Assembly (NCBI GenBank): GCA_036897095.1
Contig: JAYMSP010000034.1
Location: forward strand, 1 to 64,000
Direction of reading: 5' to 3'
DNA length: 64,000 nucleotides
From: Plantago elongata
Taxonomy: Eukaryota > Streptophyta > Magnoliopsida > Lamiales > Plantaginaceae
The notes beneath the pieces were generated by a model. That model did not search any database. It was not told where the DNA came from and saw only the letters and a program-made list of their open reading frames with translations. This document shows, in pieces, positions 9,737 through 23,689 of this stretch. A program made the translations under genes and the position numbers. Position 1 is the first letter of the stretch. Each line of letters begins with the position of its first letter.

Positions 9737-12135
9737 TTACCGCATTGGTTGCTGGTTGTAATGGCTCTTCTCTTTCTTCTTGGCAGCAGCAAGTCTCGCA
9801 TTCCTTGCAGCAGCCTCCACAGCAGCAACTCTAGCAGCAGAATCCATCTCCTTGCTGGATTTCTTTTTCTTGGCAGATGCCATCCTCTTGAGTCGTTCTT
9901 TCACATCAACAGCAGATGCATCTTCCTCACCCTGCTCTGCTCCAGTTAATTCCTCTTGTCCTTGAGGAACATCTGAGCTGTTGGGCTGCTCCTGAGATTC
10001 CTTCACCTCCTTCGAAGCCTTATCCTTCTTCTTTTTCTTCTTTGCACTTTTAGATTCCACCGGGCCACTATCCTTCTTCTCTGCATCTCCATTCAGCTGT
10101 CCATCTTTCTTTTCTGCATGTATGATGTAATTAAAGCGGATAGAAGTACCAGAAACTGGCAGGGGTATGTAAACAAATCGGAATTCAAAGTCAGCTAAAA
10201 TTGAGTCCGAAGTCAGCTAAAATCTACCTGATGGCTCATCTGCAGCGTTGTCTTTTGTGTTGAGTCCAAAGTCAGCTAAAATTGCCTCAAGTTCCTCGAG
10301 CTCCTTCTTCTTTCTTTCCTTCTTGGAGAGCTGTCTCTCAGTCTCTTTTGGTGCCAGGGGAACTTCTGCAGGTTTTTCCAAAATTGGTGCAGGGTGCTCT
10401 TCCACCTCTGGCTCATGGTCATGCTCCTCCTCCACATAGTCATCAACCTCATCCAAAAGCTCGTCTTCACTTTCACTTTCCTGCAATATGTATGATAAGC
10501 ATGACAAATTAAGAATACTAGAACAGAAACTTTCAGAGCATAGAACCTTATAACTACAATAGACAGAATATTTACAATCAAAATACTGACAACTCGAGAA
10601 ATGTCAAGTCTTGATAGTTGTTACACACATGGTGGTGCAACATCCATAAGTAGTGGGTGGGTGTTCCCTAGTTAGACATAAATCACAGAACATGGACATA
10701 GATAAGCAGGTGGGAATACCAGAAACGAGCAGAGAGGTGTATCTAACAGCATACAAAATGAAACTTCGGAATAACATACATACAAAATCTAGTTAAACAT
10801 ATATTGAAAGGTGTACGCACCCAGGGCTCAAGACCTTCAGACCACTCTAACAGTTCAATGACTATATAATATTATGGTGTGCACATTACATAGTCACAGC
10901 AGACAAACGAGCATCAAAATTAAAGCATTAATATGAAGAACTTCTATGTGGACACTCATGATAGCAATATATATCATGAAGTCAAGTATATGATGGTGAA
11001 AAGGGAAATAAACGAGAAGCAATAACAGCTTCAGAGATAAACCAATTCGCCAGGTATGAGATATATATCAATTAACAGTTGGAAAACCTCAAGGGCTTCA
11101 AAGAGATGTGAATATAAATTTGCTAAGGATCATGATTCGACATTCATGCAGGTACAAGGGAACAAAAAACATAAACTATCTTCAAAACAAAATGAACAAT
11201 AACACAAGCCCGTGAGAATCTGTAACGTAAATGTATAAATGTTAATATGACAAATTTAGAACCACATACGAAAGCAGTTTTCAATTAATCATAGAAAGTG
11301 AGCTGACCAAGCCAGCTAAATACGCATCATTATAATTGCCGATGCATCTTTACATGATAAAGCACAAGGCAGTAATGAAATCATATTATTATTCATGTCC
11401 AAATTGCAAACATTACGGAAAGTAACTTCTCCTTATAAAATCAAAGACGAAAATGCAATAGAAACACGTGTACAGAAGCCCTTTGCCGATTATAAACAAA
11501 ATCTTGATTGATCAAATAATTACCTAGATATAGAGATTCAAAAGCTAATACGACGACAGATCAAAAATAAAATCAATGCACATTCATAATATAAAGAAAC
11601 AACCGCCTTCCACACAAATTTAAATTAGATAGCCGAGGAAAAAATATCAATATCCAGCAGTGTTACGTATCCATGAGAATCACAGACAATACCAGAACAA
11701 TGTTTAAACAATAAAGTCAACAATCAGCCACAACAGAGAGTCACAGACTATACCATAACAATGATTAAACAAGAAATTCAAAGTAATCAGCCAGAATATA
11801 CAGTCTCATTATACCTCAACAGGGTCAGGTTTCTGAGCCTCATCGGTCTTAGAACCACCCCATAAAGCCTGAGGAGGAGCATTGGTAGCATAGTAATCGT
11901 CATCATCCTCATCATCAACATCAGCCCACGATTTCGCAGTCAGAGGAGCTGGAGCCCAGAAAACCGGTTTCTCCTCTTCTTCCTTGGACTTGCCAGCAGC
12001 TTTCTTACTCCCCTTGGACGAGCCCTTTTCCTTGTCAGACTTCTTCTTCTTCTTCAAGCTCTCCAAAGCAGCAAAAACATTGGTGTTCGTCACGTTAAAC
12101 GACCCTTCATCTCTCCTATTTCCACCTCCAACCAT
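9737..12135 (-). CDS. Conserved Lys/Glu-rich plant protein, function unknown
   Basis: Three exons on the minus strand: 12135-11815, 10480-10228 and 10113-9737; 316 aa. The large first intron is 1334 nt. The N-terminus MVGGGNRRDEGSFNVTNTNVFAALESL leads to a Lys run, then PVFWAPAPLTAKSWADVDDEDDDDYYATNAPPQALWG, which resembles a widespread but uncharacterised plant family as far as I recall. The middle is acidic (ESESEDELLDEVDDYVEEE), followed by a charged helix (RQLSKKERKKKELEELEAILADFG). The C-terminus has KKKKKKDK, an Ala-rich helix (AARVAAVEAAARNARLAAAKKK) and ends NQQPMR. It looks largely disordered with possible coiled coil, and basic runs suggest the nucleus or RNA binding (inference). 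Start set at MVGGG; an in-frame ATG lies 3 codons upstream at 12144. Confidence 0.85.
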
Positions 12136-12631
12136 TTTCCACAACGAGTTTCAAGATCGCAACTTTCCACCAAATACAGACCCGGAGATCGATGGTATGA
12201 CAGAATGATGGCTCACCTGTCCAAAAAGACACACGAAATGTAAATTTTATCAAAAAAAGAGCAATTTTTATCAGAAAAGATGCACAAGAAGAAACCTTTG
12301 ATTGGATGTCAAATTCAGAATGAAACACCCAGATTTCTGATCGGTCGACGAATTGAGGATACGGTAGAGTGGATGAGATGGGAACAGGAGTGTTTAGGGT
12401 TTGAAATTGGTGAAGAGCAAGAAGGTATTGGTAACGGCTGTATGTATTTGTTGCGTATATATAGAGTAGCAAAGGTATAGATACACTAGAAATGTATGTA
12501 AAGATTACAGATAAAGAAGAAGAAAAGAGAAGAAAGATTTGGGAATTGAGAGGTGAAAAACGGCGACGAGATTACGAAAGAGGGCTGAGGTATGGACTAT
12601 GGTACAGATAACGTGAGGGAGGAAGCTATGC

Positions 12632-12639
12632 TTTATATA
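12632..12639 (-). promoter_or_regulatory. TATA box of the Lys/Glu-rich protein gene
   Basis: Minus strand reads TATATAAA, a canonical plant TATA box, about 500 bases upstream of the start codon. The leader between them would be long and could contain an intron, though no clear pair of splice sites was identified. Confidence 0.5.
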
Positions 12640-15600
12640 CCTGTTGGTTTCTTCACCATTGTAACCCCCTATTTTTGCCTATTTGATTTCGATCCCAATT
12701 GACCGAGGAAGTTCAATGTGTTTCTGCTGTGACGAGTAGTAATACGTCATTTACAACTCACATGTAAATATGTACAATGCATAACACACAAATATGGATC
12801 GGTGACGATGTTGACACTAGTCAAACAACGAGTTTCCGCTATATGAAGGGGATTCTTTCATAAGTATGAAATTTCAATTTCGTTCGTACAATACATTCAG
12901 TTATAGTGAGATAGAGAATTGTAAAGCTAGTGTTATGCAAAGCCACGGCATGTTAATTTTCTTAGTTGTTTTTTAGAATGGAGCGAGCTCATATTACTAT
13001 GGTATTAAAATAGCAAGGACTTTAGATTTCACGGCTAGTTGCACACTAAGTATGTGAAAAGCAGTATGTATGGCGAGCTATTGCGTGAGTTTTTCAAATA
13101 AAGACCGCATATATATATACGTATAAAAGTTCAGGTCCAAGAGATTGAGCAAGTTAATATGTTCCATCATACAATTCCACGAGGACGTGAAGTCATAAAA
13201 ACTATTGTTTAGTTCCACGTCAATTTGCAACAAACAGGTTGGATCGGCACTGAGTCATTCATATCTTGTTCATGCCAAACGTATGTAGTCATAAAAGATT
13301 GTAACAAAAGAACACTTAGGTATTATAACATTATATTAGCAATCATAATATACATAATCATCATACCCCAACAAATGCTAAGTCACAACGTCCACCAATT
13401 TACATACAAGTCATACATATCAAGTTCTTATTAGATCACTTACCTTCTTAAATCACTTACTTAAGTTCGCAAGCTGATTACTTCCCTCGACAGACCGAAT
13501 TTTGCTAGTCAAGCACGAAAATGGAGTATAATGGCTCTAGGCACGTGCTCAATGCAGTCCATGCTAGCTTGTTGTTGATGATTTCACACTTTAAAATGTC
13601 GCGTTGCAAAATACATGTGGGTGGGATAACCATAATAGTCTAACGCTCTAATATGTGTATGAATTTGTTTCCCTTCAATTTGAATACTTCTATCATATAG
13701 AGAGTTTGTATGATGATCATATATTTTATTTTTTTACCAGAATAATTGTTTCCTTTCCGATAATATTAAAATGAAGTAGTTCGTACTATACATAATGCAT
13801 GCGTATATAATGATTAACAAATTTTCAATTATACGCGACCATGCAAATGTGTATCTCATGCACAAATGAAGTTTGCAACTGATTTTTTGTATCGTGCGTT
13901 ATTTTAAGCCAATTACACACATACAATATCTTATATGAATGAAATTATATAGTTCCTTTTAAGAAAGTCATTGGAAAAAATAACGTATGCCATCAGTAAT
14001 ATCACTTGATAACATGTCCATGCCATGTCAAGAATACTCGGAGCAAGCCCCTCCTACAAGAAAATATGAATAAAGAACTCGATTAATAAGATGACTTGGT
14101 TCCTTGTAGATGCACTAAGCACGAATGAACAATTCATTCAATAAAGGAATGACTATAAGTGAGCAATTATTGAATATACATGTATTAGAATCAACAAGGA
14201 GCTAGTTTCCAAATTCGTATTGAATAATGTATGTTTTATGACGGGGAAATAATGAAATTTATATTAAAGTCTATGTCACGTATGCTCGTTGAAATTAACA
14301 CTCCAAGATAAAGGTGAGAAGTTATTTTATCTATACTATTAACATAACTTTTATAATTATGTACCCCCATCCATTACGACAAAAAGAAACATCTGTCCTA
14401 GAATGTTTGAAGATCCATTTATCGTCAAGTGAATAATTATTTGACTCGATCTTTACTCGTAAATGTACAATTTTTTTTTTTTTGAATGATTCAACAACTA
14501 GGGATACATTGTGTAAGACTAAGCCCATGATCTAGCCAATTTAGATTGCCAATGCGCGGGTCATCTTTGTCAATTTTCCTTTTCTTTTTTCACAATATTT
14601 TTCATTTATAGAAGCTTTGTGAATATGAGATGTGGAGGGCTTTTGTGTAACGCGTGGAGTAAATTTTTAACCGCTAGATTCGTAATATTATCATTAAATG
14701 AAAATGTAATTGTATCTTAAAAATGTAACATGTTCAACACGTTAGTTAGCATAAAGTTTCTCGGTAACATTTCCATCGTCATAACAAAGTGTACAATATT
14801 AAAATATTCCCTTTATTTTCATCAAAGTAATAATTATAGGATTTTGAAAGTTCATGTATATCCTGAGAAATATATTTCATAAAGTACGCATGCTTCTTTT
14901 TTTATATAAAGATTTCCTACCTGACATTATTATGTGCATAATCATAAAAGTATTTATATGTTTCAAATTGTAGTCTCCTTTGTTATAACAAGATTATAAT
15001 AATTGAAGTTACCCTTCCTCTTATATTATTTTTTTAAAAAAGTCACAAGGTGATAGAACATATGGGTATGTTAAACAACTCGATTTGATGCGTGCACAAT
15101 TTATGACGGATGAAAGCGCCAAAGCAGAAACCTCGTGTCAAAGTTTTTCCTTCTATAGAATTAATACGTGTAAAAAAGGTCATAAGTGACACTTATCATT
15201 AATATTAATCTGATATAGAATTCATTTATTCGTTATCACGATACACGAATTCTCCCTCGGTTTTAACTTTGAACACATCCAATGGCACTTTTGTTATTTT
15301 CCACTATCACAGTGACAAAAAAATCACTCACAAAGGCTAAGCTAAAACTCCACTTTACCTTTTCTCCCATTTGTTTGCATCAGCACTTTAATAGGTCATA
15401 TTTGAAAAAAGGACCTTAATCTAACCGTCCACGTGTCCAACCTTATTTTCCCAACGGCCAAGATGAAGCTGATAAATTAAACCTTTTAGTATAATATGTC
15501 ACCAACTATAATCTGGACCGTCCATAAAGAATCCTGCGGCTGAGGTAGTGAGACGTGGATAATAATTTTCCTTTCCCCTTTTCCAGAATATATAATTTAT
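12640..15600. other. AT-rich intergenic region
   Basis: About 3 kb without a supportable gene. Short ORFs have no family resemblance and low-complexity composition. A poly-T tract lies at about 14469-14482. The last 200 bases become pyrimidine-rich and lead into the leader of the EPCR-type gene. No transposon ends recognised. Confidence 0.5.
15430..15435. promoter_or_regulatory. G-box (CACGTG) upstream of the EPCR-type gene
   Basis: CCACGTGTCC contains the palindromic CACGTG core, a binding site for plant bZIP and bHLH factors. It lies roughly 170-200 bases before the probable transcribed leader of the EPCR-type gene. Functional use is inferred. Confidence 0.4.
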
Positions 15601-15837
15601 CGATTGAAAATTCATGATCGAAACAAACCCTAGCATTTGTGAGTTTCTTCTCTCTCTTCTGAAAAAACAAAAGACAAAAAAGAAATTATAAAAGAAAATA
15701 GAAAAACAAAATACACAAATAGGTACTGAGAAATCAAATTAGGGCTTGCAATCACAACTGATTTTGCTCTCTCATCCCCTTTTCCCAAAATTCGCTCTAA
15801 TCGGAACCATTTGTGGCGCTCGATCTCTACAGCTTCC

Positions 15838-16145
15838 ATGGACTTGGCAACATTGTTCATGTCACAGGTAAAATTAATCTCCAATTGTGTTCAATCATGG
15901 TTAAATGGCTGCATGTGTGATTTACGTGTGTTTCCTTGAGTTTTACGGTGATTCGTCTTGGTTTATAGGGTTTGTTTGTGAAATGAGTGCGTTTTGTGTG
16001 TGATTGTTAGTCATCTGATGTGGTGTGGAACTTGATGGTTTGTTGATGCTTGCTTTTTTTTGGTGTGGACTTGTGTTGGCAGATCTGAATGTTGGATGAA
16101 AGTAAGAGGGATTGTGTTTTTGTGATTGCTTTAAGTGATTGTTGA
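15838..16145 (+). promoter_or_regulatory. Linked upstream ORFs in the EPCR-type leader
   Basis: A leader intron fits 15868-16082 (TCACAG|GTAAAA ... TTGGCAG|ATCTG). In the spliced leader, uORF1 (ATG at 15838, MDLATLFMSQI) stops at 16086-16088. The next three bases are the ATG of uORF2 at 16089 (MLDESKRDCVFVIALSDC), whose TGA at 16143-16145 shares its A with the main ATG (TGATG). The ORFs are seen directly; the splicing and any translational control are inferred. Confidence 0.6.
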
Positions 16146-19100
16146 TGGAAAGCAGCTCAAAGAAGTCTGGTGGTGGTGTTATACCCAGGAAGAAGCGATC
16201 CTTGGATATCAACAGCTTGTATGAGCCTAGAGCTCCTGTAGTAGGAGAGGTTAAGAGGAGGGATTCTGAGAAGAAGGATCATGTGGAGGATGTTGAGACC
16301 AGGAGGAAAAAGAGTAGGAAAGAGGTTTCTCTGAGTAGTTTTCAGTCGGAGGAGGGTAAGCGAAAGGAGGAGGATGTAAGTGGTGAGAAATCGGAGACGG
16401 GGGCTGTTCAAAATTTGTCTGGCGCGAATTCAGGTTTGCATGGGATGTTACCTGGTTTGGCGGGTAATGCCTCTGTATTTAATATCCCAAAAGGCCCACG
16501 TGGTCCTGTGAGGCGTAGAAGGAAAATACCTGATCATCGTCCAAAACAGGTAAGATTGCAGGATCCGCAACTTCCTAACCCGATACAATTGCAGGATCCA
16601 CAAATTCCCAAGCCTTTAAGATTACATGATCTGAATGATTGTGTGGATGTGGGTAATGTAGATGTTACCAAACCTAAGATTGGCCGTGGCGTTAAGGACA
16701 AGTTAGGTAAGGCGAGTTCCGTTTCTGCTGCTAAAGGTGGGACATCAAAACCAAATTCCCCTGGCTTGGAAGGGCTGAAGAAGCTGGAAAGTAAACTTCT
16801 TTCTAAATCTTCAGTACATCAGGGTTCGGTTGATAGCATGGTTCCAGTTAACGTCAATCATTCCAAACCTAAGGCTGTCCCTTGCTCTACTGAGCTGGAC
16901 AAGATTGCCATTTCTGCTGGTGGGAGTGATGTTAAAGGGCCATATTCATTGGTAAAAAATAAGCAACCAAATTCAAAATCAAAGCAGAAGGCCGAGTTAA
17001 AATCCTCTTTTGATGCCAGCAGTTCAAGTCAAAATCTGAAGCAGAAGGCAGATTTGAAATCCACTGTTGATTCCAGCAGTTCAAATCAAAATTTGAAGCA
17101 GGATGAATATGTGAAATTGACCATTGCTGATCCTAGCCGGCCAAATCAAATTGTGAAGCAGAAGAAAGTATCGAAACCTAAGAATATTTTGAAACCCACC
17201 ATTGATGCCAACAGTCCAAAGAAAACGTTGAAGAGGAAAGCTGGAGGCGATGAAACTAAAGATCACAAGAATTCCAAATCTGGTTTAGTTGAGAAAGAAG
17301 AGGATGTACTTGTAAGTAGTGGAAATAGGTCCCCAAAAAGGCAACGGGGCAGCAGTAGCCAGAAAAAGGATTTGCTAGTTCGCAGAGATGTGAAGGAAGC
17401 CTCAGCAAAAAAGACAGCGACTTCTGTGGTGTGCGAAGTGGAGGAAAGCAGGAATGGTAAGACTGGGGTAGCTGGTGGGAAAGATATTCAAGTTGTAAAT
17501 AATGATAATTCTGCTCCATTGAAGCGTCAGAGAAAAAGCAAGAAGAAGGATATAGCAGGTGCTAGAGATGTCAAGGAAACCTCAAATAAGAGGACAGAGA
17601 CTTCTGTGGCTGAAGTTGTGGAAAACAAAAATGATAGGCTTGTAGCTGTTGGTGAAGAAGATATTCTAGCTGTTGTTAATGGGCACATTTCTTCTATAAA
17701 GCAGCCAAGCGGTAGTATGAAGCAAAATGATTTGTTTGTCGATCAAGTTGGTGAGGATGACTCAACCAAGAAGACTGGACCATCTGTGGACCCTCCAGCC
17801 TCAGATAGTCTCTTTGTTGATTTCCTTGATGACGACGATGATGACGAAGAGAATCTTGAGCGGAATGCAGCAAGGATGCTCTCATCTCGTTTTGATCCAA
17901 GTTGTACTGGTTTCCCATCAAAGAAAAGAATTTCTAAACCTGAGATGGTTGATGTATTCTCAGTACCAGTTTCATCTGGTCAGGACTTTGGTAACCAACA
18001 GGCCAACACATCTGTTTTTCAAGAACCTGGATCAGCTGATGCCATGAACATAGCTCTTAGACCAAGAGGAGATGATAAAGGAAAACCTGTGCAAAGGAAA
18101 CGACGGCACTTTTATGAAGTTCTTCCACAGGACTTTGATGCATTATGGGTTGTAAATAGAAGAATTAAAATCTTCTGGCCATTGGATGAGAGCTGGTATC
18201 ATGGCCTTGTTAAAGGATATCACCCAGAAGTGAAGCTTCATCACATAAAGTACGATGATCGGGATGAGGAATGGGTCGATCTTCAAGAAGAGACATTTAA
18301 ACTTTTGCTTCTCCCTAACGAAGTTCCTGGCAAAGTGAAAGGTCGTAAACGCAAGGCTCGAAGCAAAGATGCCCGTGAAGTAAGAACAACACCAAGATCA
18401 GATGATGATAATCACAGAGGAAACGAACTTGATTCAGAGCTTATTTCTTCGTGGCTGGCTCGTTCAAATCAACGTGCTCTTTCAAAGAAAAGTGGGACTT
18501 CGCCAATGAATCTGCCTACGGTGTCTTCATTGTCTGCTGAGAGAACAGAGAACTCACATAGCCTTGGCAGCATGTCTGACTCAGTTACAGCAATAAATAA
18601 GCAAGACTTTGAATCTGCATTGACCAATGGTTTCGATGATGAAGAAGGATTTATTGAATCTATGCTAGGAGCTCTTGGTAGATCTGGTAATGACACACAG
18701 ATAGTTTATGTGCGGAAGAAAAATAAAGGCCGGAGCCCTGCTCCTATAGATGTTAATAATGCATGTGGACATTTCAGTTCTCTTGCCCATGTGGATGGAT
18801 TTGACAGTGAATGTGTGGATTCTGAGAGGCAGTTGTGGTTAATTGACGGTGATGGTAAGTTACAATTAAATATCATGTTGGTTTCATCGGCAGAATGCAG
18901 ATTTCAGACATGCCCTGCAGCAATGTCCTTTCTGGAATGTTCACATGAAGCAGATGATTTTTGGCTACTGCATTGCATATTCATGCTCCAACATGGGACA
19001 CTAGTGACTACCTCTCCTGTTGTTAAACTGGAGATGCTTTTTGTTGACAGCAATAATGGTTTGAGATTCCTATTATTTGAAGGCTGTCTGAAGCAGGCAT

Positions 19101-22100
19101 TGGCCCTTTTCTTCTTAATACTGGCTGTTTTTAGTAAATCCGATGAACAGTGTAATCATGACACAAGCGTTCCAGTAACCTCGATAAGATTCAGAATTCT
19201 TGGTGGTCAAGATCTAAGATTGCAGCATGCATTTTCATTATACAGTTTCTCTGGACTGAAGAGATACAAGTGGCTGTTCCTCGACTTGAAGCTATTGCAA
19301 CATTGTGCACTTCTAAAACAATTACCTATTTCGGAATGCACACATGATAACATTAAGGACCTTGAATGTGGAAACTTAGCGCATCAGTGTGGAAGTGATA
19401 ATGGTTCAGAAATCTCCACATATAAGGTACACCTATATCTTTTGCGCATTTTTGCGCTAAAAAAGTTCAATTTTTTGCTGTTAGTAATGTGACCCTCATT
19501 AATTCTCAACCTCGAGTTCTTGATGGAATGAAAAGGAATTCCCCACATTTTACATTTGAAACATGTGACTTGATATCTAACTCGCCTTTTAGGTACAACT
19601 CTAAAAAACTATGCTGTGCATCTGGGGCGCAGTTTTGTTTTTGGAATTATAAGATCAATTGATTTATTAGATATTAGATGTTCTTGTAATGTTCTTACAT
19701 TGTTGTAGCAGTAAAGTGATGTTGTTTACTAAGCAGTTTAGCAATATCTAGGCAGCTCTACCTGACATACTGAATGACCAAATTACGGTGTCATTGACAC
19801 TTAATTTTTTTACCTTCCGTTATATCAGGATAACAGGAGATCTACGACGGGTATTCTTCCAATGGGCATATCCAGAGAATCCTGTAATTCTAGGATGAGT
19901 CTATCCACTTCTAGTCCTGTCACAAAGCACAGAGAAGGTCCTCAGTTTGCTCTATGCTTTGGTACTGCACAGACTTTCCTTCTCAGTCTGCAACTCCGAT
20001 CACTCATGGAACACAGCTCTGCTTCGATTGACCTTCAAGATAATGATGCAATGTGCTCAACAGATCATTCAGAACGTGCTGCGGACCCCGTTGGAGAAAC
20101 TCACGCTTGCACTGGACCTGCTTCGGGTGATGCTGACCATATTGCCCCTGATGAACAAAATTGTAGTTCAGAGCGAGGAGGCTTGGAGACGGATCTTGTC
20201 TTAGGAAGCAATTCCACAGTCAACACATCTCTGAACCTTCAGGATGGGATTCCAGAGGTTTTTGTGAGTGAAAATAATCTTGAAGTTTCTACTCAGTTGG
20301 AGCATGATGAATCAATTAAGGATATAAATGGACACGATGTTGCATCTTCTCTTCAGGATGCACCCACAGGCACAGATCTGACTTCCAATCCCAGGTGTGA
20401 TTTAAAATCAAGTAGCCTGGTAGTTGATGTTTCTCTTTCCGATATGCCTCTTGATGGAAAAGGACGCACATCCAGACAGACCCCTGGTGGGGATGGGAGT
20501 GTTAAGTATGGCTTTCTTAACAGCCCTAGTCTTGGTTCCAGAAGTCCATCAAAACGTCGTATCAGCAGTTCAATTTCTTCTCGTGGGGATCTCTCTCCTG
20601 TGTGGTCTGATGGGAAAACAAACCATGCACGGAATGCGTTCAGTAATGGACCTAAGAAGCCACGTACCCAGGTTAGGTACACAATGCCTTCAGCAGGTTA
20701 TGATGATGGTGCGAAGCAAAAATTGCAAAGTCAGAGAGCTCTTCCCTGCAAAAGAATTAGGAGAGCTAGCCTGAAGAAGTTGTCTGATGTTTCTAGGGAA
20801 GATGTTGTCAAGGATACCTCTAAAAGCATCCAGAAGAAACCGGAGACCTTGTCTTGTGGTGCAAATGTCTTAGTCACCCAGGGTGACAAAGGATGGAGAT
20901 TATGTGGGGCGACTGTTGTGCTGGAAGTGTCTGACCGAAATGAATGGAGGTTGGCTGTCAAACTCTCTGGAATCACAAAATATTCTTATAAAGTTAACCA
21001 GATTTTGCAGCCGGGATCCACTAATCGGTTCTCGCATGCTATGATGTGGAAAGGTGGAAAAGACTGGGTGTTAGAGTTTCCTGACCGAAGCCAATGGACG
21101 CTGTTCAAGGAGATGCACGAGGAGTGTCACAATCGAAATATTCGTGCAGCTTCAGTGAAAAACATCCCTATTCCTGGAGTTCGTCTGGTTGAGGAAAGTG
21201 ATGATTGGTGTGAAATCCCATTCGTTCCGAACTCTATGAAGTATTACCGGCAGGTTCAAACTGATGTTGAAATGGCCTTGGATCCCTCTCGTGTTCTATA
21301 TGACATGGATAGTGATGATGAACATTGGTTGCTGGAAAACAATAGATGCAGGGATGAAGAGCTGTCAGAGGAGGCTTTGGAGAAGACAATTGACATGTTT
21401 GAGAAAGTTTCGTGTCTTCAGCAAAGAGATAAATTCACCGATGCTGAAATTGAAGAGATTATGGTTGGAGTAGGCTCTGTGGAAGCTACTAAGCTTATCT
21501 ATGGCCATTGGCGGCACAAGAGAGAGAAAAAGGGCATGCCTTTAATTAGGCATCTTCAGGTATACTTTTCTTTTGAAATTATGCATGATTTTTTCTCTTA
21601 TCTGACTTGGATGTGCCCATAGTGGCTTCCTGTGATTAATTGCATGTATCCCAGTCACACACATACTTAGGACACTTGTCTACAATGTATGGACATATTT
21701 TGTATTGTTAACTTTACTATATAAGCATTTGTCCATGCGTCTACTTATTCACTAACTGCCTTTCAGCCTCCTCTTTGGGAGAGATACCAACAGCAACTGA
21801 AGGAGTGGGAGCGAACTGTTGGCCGTTCCAATGGTGCCTCTTCTAATGCCAGTCAAGGGAAGCCCTCCCCTCGAGAAAAGCCAACCATGTTTGCATTCTG
21901 CATGAAGCCACGGGGCCTGGAAGTTCCCAACAGGGGCTCAAAACAAAGGTCGCAGAGGAAATTTCTTGTTTCTGGCCACCATCATGCCTCCTCTAGAGAC
22001 CCTGAAGGTGTTGTTTATGGTACTTTGCTCTTTTTTTTTCCTTTACAATATCGATTATTCAGTAATAACATCTTCAATTTGTGGAATTAATATACAATAT

Positions 22101-22942
22101 ACTTGCACTTCAATAATGATTTTGAGTAGAACCTTGAAGTTCTGCCGTGATGCTTATTCCCCCTACGCTCCAAATTCGTTGACGCGTCTTTTAAAGCATG
22201 CTGCATGCGTTTTAGTTTAACATACTATTGTTATGATAATATTCTTGCTTGTGACCTCCCGTGTGCACTTTTAGAGGGATTTATGCATCCTGAAATTTCA
22301 GGGTAACAATAAATAATTACCCACAATGTCAGGTGTTTATATAGGAATCGTACTTCTTTTTAATTCTTTCTGCCTTATTAATTATATAAACTCACTATGG
22401 CAGGGCGAAGAGCACATGTGCATACATTTAGGGATGACAAGGCACTGTATCCATTGAATGAATATTCCGATGTCTCACCATCATTCAGGGCTTCGACGAG
22501 GGGATTTTCTCCATTGGATGCACATTTTTCGCTGAACTCTGATGGTTCTGAATGGAATCGTAATCCAAACATTTATAAAAACAGACCAAAGAAACTCAAG
22601 TCATTTGCCTACTTGAACAGCCAGCATATGCTGAGGCCCTTCAACCAGAGGACAGCAGCGAGAACTGCTCACTTGCATGAAATGTCTGGTCAGAGACAAG
22701 CCTACCTTGGTGGAAACCAAAGTCGAGAGATGGAGAAACTGAGTGATTCAGATCTTCACGAGTTCCGCTTACGTGATGCATCAAGTGCATCCCAGCATGC
22801 ACATAACATGGCAAAACTCAAGAGAGAGAGGGCTCAAAGGTTGCTGTACAGAGCAGATTTGTGCATCCATAAAGCCGTGACTGCCATAATGACTGCTGAA
22901 GCAATGAAAGCTGCTCATTGGGGTTCGAATGCTGAAAATTAG
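16145..22942 (+). CDS. EPCR1: Tudor and enhancer-of-polycomb domain protein (EPCR type)
   Basis: Four exons: 16145-19426, 19829-21559, 21767-22019 and 22404-22942; about 1934 aa. The N-terminal 600 residues are basic, Ser/Lys-rich and low complexity (MESSSKKSGGGVIPRKKRSLDI; repeated QNLKQKAD units). A Tudor-like domain sits near 665-727 (VNRRIKIFWPLDESWYHGLV, HHIKYDDRDEEWVDL). The EPL1 domain lies near 1550-1690 (CEIPFVPNSMKYYRQ, MDSDDEHWL, IDMFEKVSCLQQRDKFTDAE, KLIYGHWRHKREKKGMPLIR). This order matches the Arabidopsis proteins At4g32620/At5g04670 (EPCR1/2), subunits of the PEAT complex in heterochromatin silencing and histone deacetylation. Assignment to 1 or 2 is uncertain. All junctions are GT-AG and in frame. 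It is longer than I recall for Arabidopsis. Confidence 0.88.
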
Positions 22943-23689
22943 AACAGTGGAATTCTTATGCAGAGAGTATTCGGGCTCTGCACAAGTTTGGCTCGAGCCT
23001 TGTCCCTTGGTATTATTTGTTACATGATAGCTGGGCAGGTATCGGAGTATTTTTTCTGCCTAGTTTGATACAAATTTCATCTTTCACCAGGTTTAACCCA
23101 AAGGCATTTTGGGTAATGTGGAAATTTGAATTACAGTCGGTGTAAATACCTTGTTGCCATTTTTTTTTTCATGTAGGAAAGCCATTTCACATTTAGCTTT
23201 TAGTGCTTGATGCTGGGGGAGCTATTTTGCTCTAATAATTTACTACATGCCTTTTTGAACCACAGGATTTTGAGATTGAGGTTTTGGGGCTGCGACCTCG
23301 TTTGTATTAAGCAAAAAATTATATTTCAGGGTAATAGAGAAAGATTATATGCTCAAGTAGATTTATATGTGCAGAATACTTGTGTGTATGTATTGTCAGG
23401 TTGGATCATTGATAGCCATCAGGGCATCAGGCTATGGTTCCAGTTATTGTGATTTGTGAATCACTGCTGTGAAATAGTATGTTAAATGATATGCATAAAT
23501 TGTCAGAAAGAATTGTAGTATGTCCTGATATTTTGGCTGATATTGAATCAGCGAAATGATTTTGTCTAAATGTTAGCAGGTTTTTTGGAATCTGACCATC
23601 CTAGCTTTGTTTATCAGAGCAGTTTTTGTTCACCAAATGGATCATTATTCCCATGCTGTTAAGTATTGGGTGATTTGCATTCTGGGTTA
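22943..23689. other. 3' flank of the EPCR-type gene
   Basis: Contains the 3' UTR, with several T-rich possible processing signals, then spacer up to the Harbinger element. No further gene seen. Confidence 0.45.

Noticed and set aside
19427-19492. C-terminal tail VHLYLLRIFALKKF of the long EPCR first exon
   Set aside because: It follows a good donor (AAG|GTACAC) and the reading frame continues in phase at 19829 with family-like sequence.
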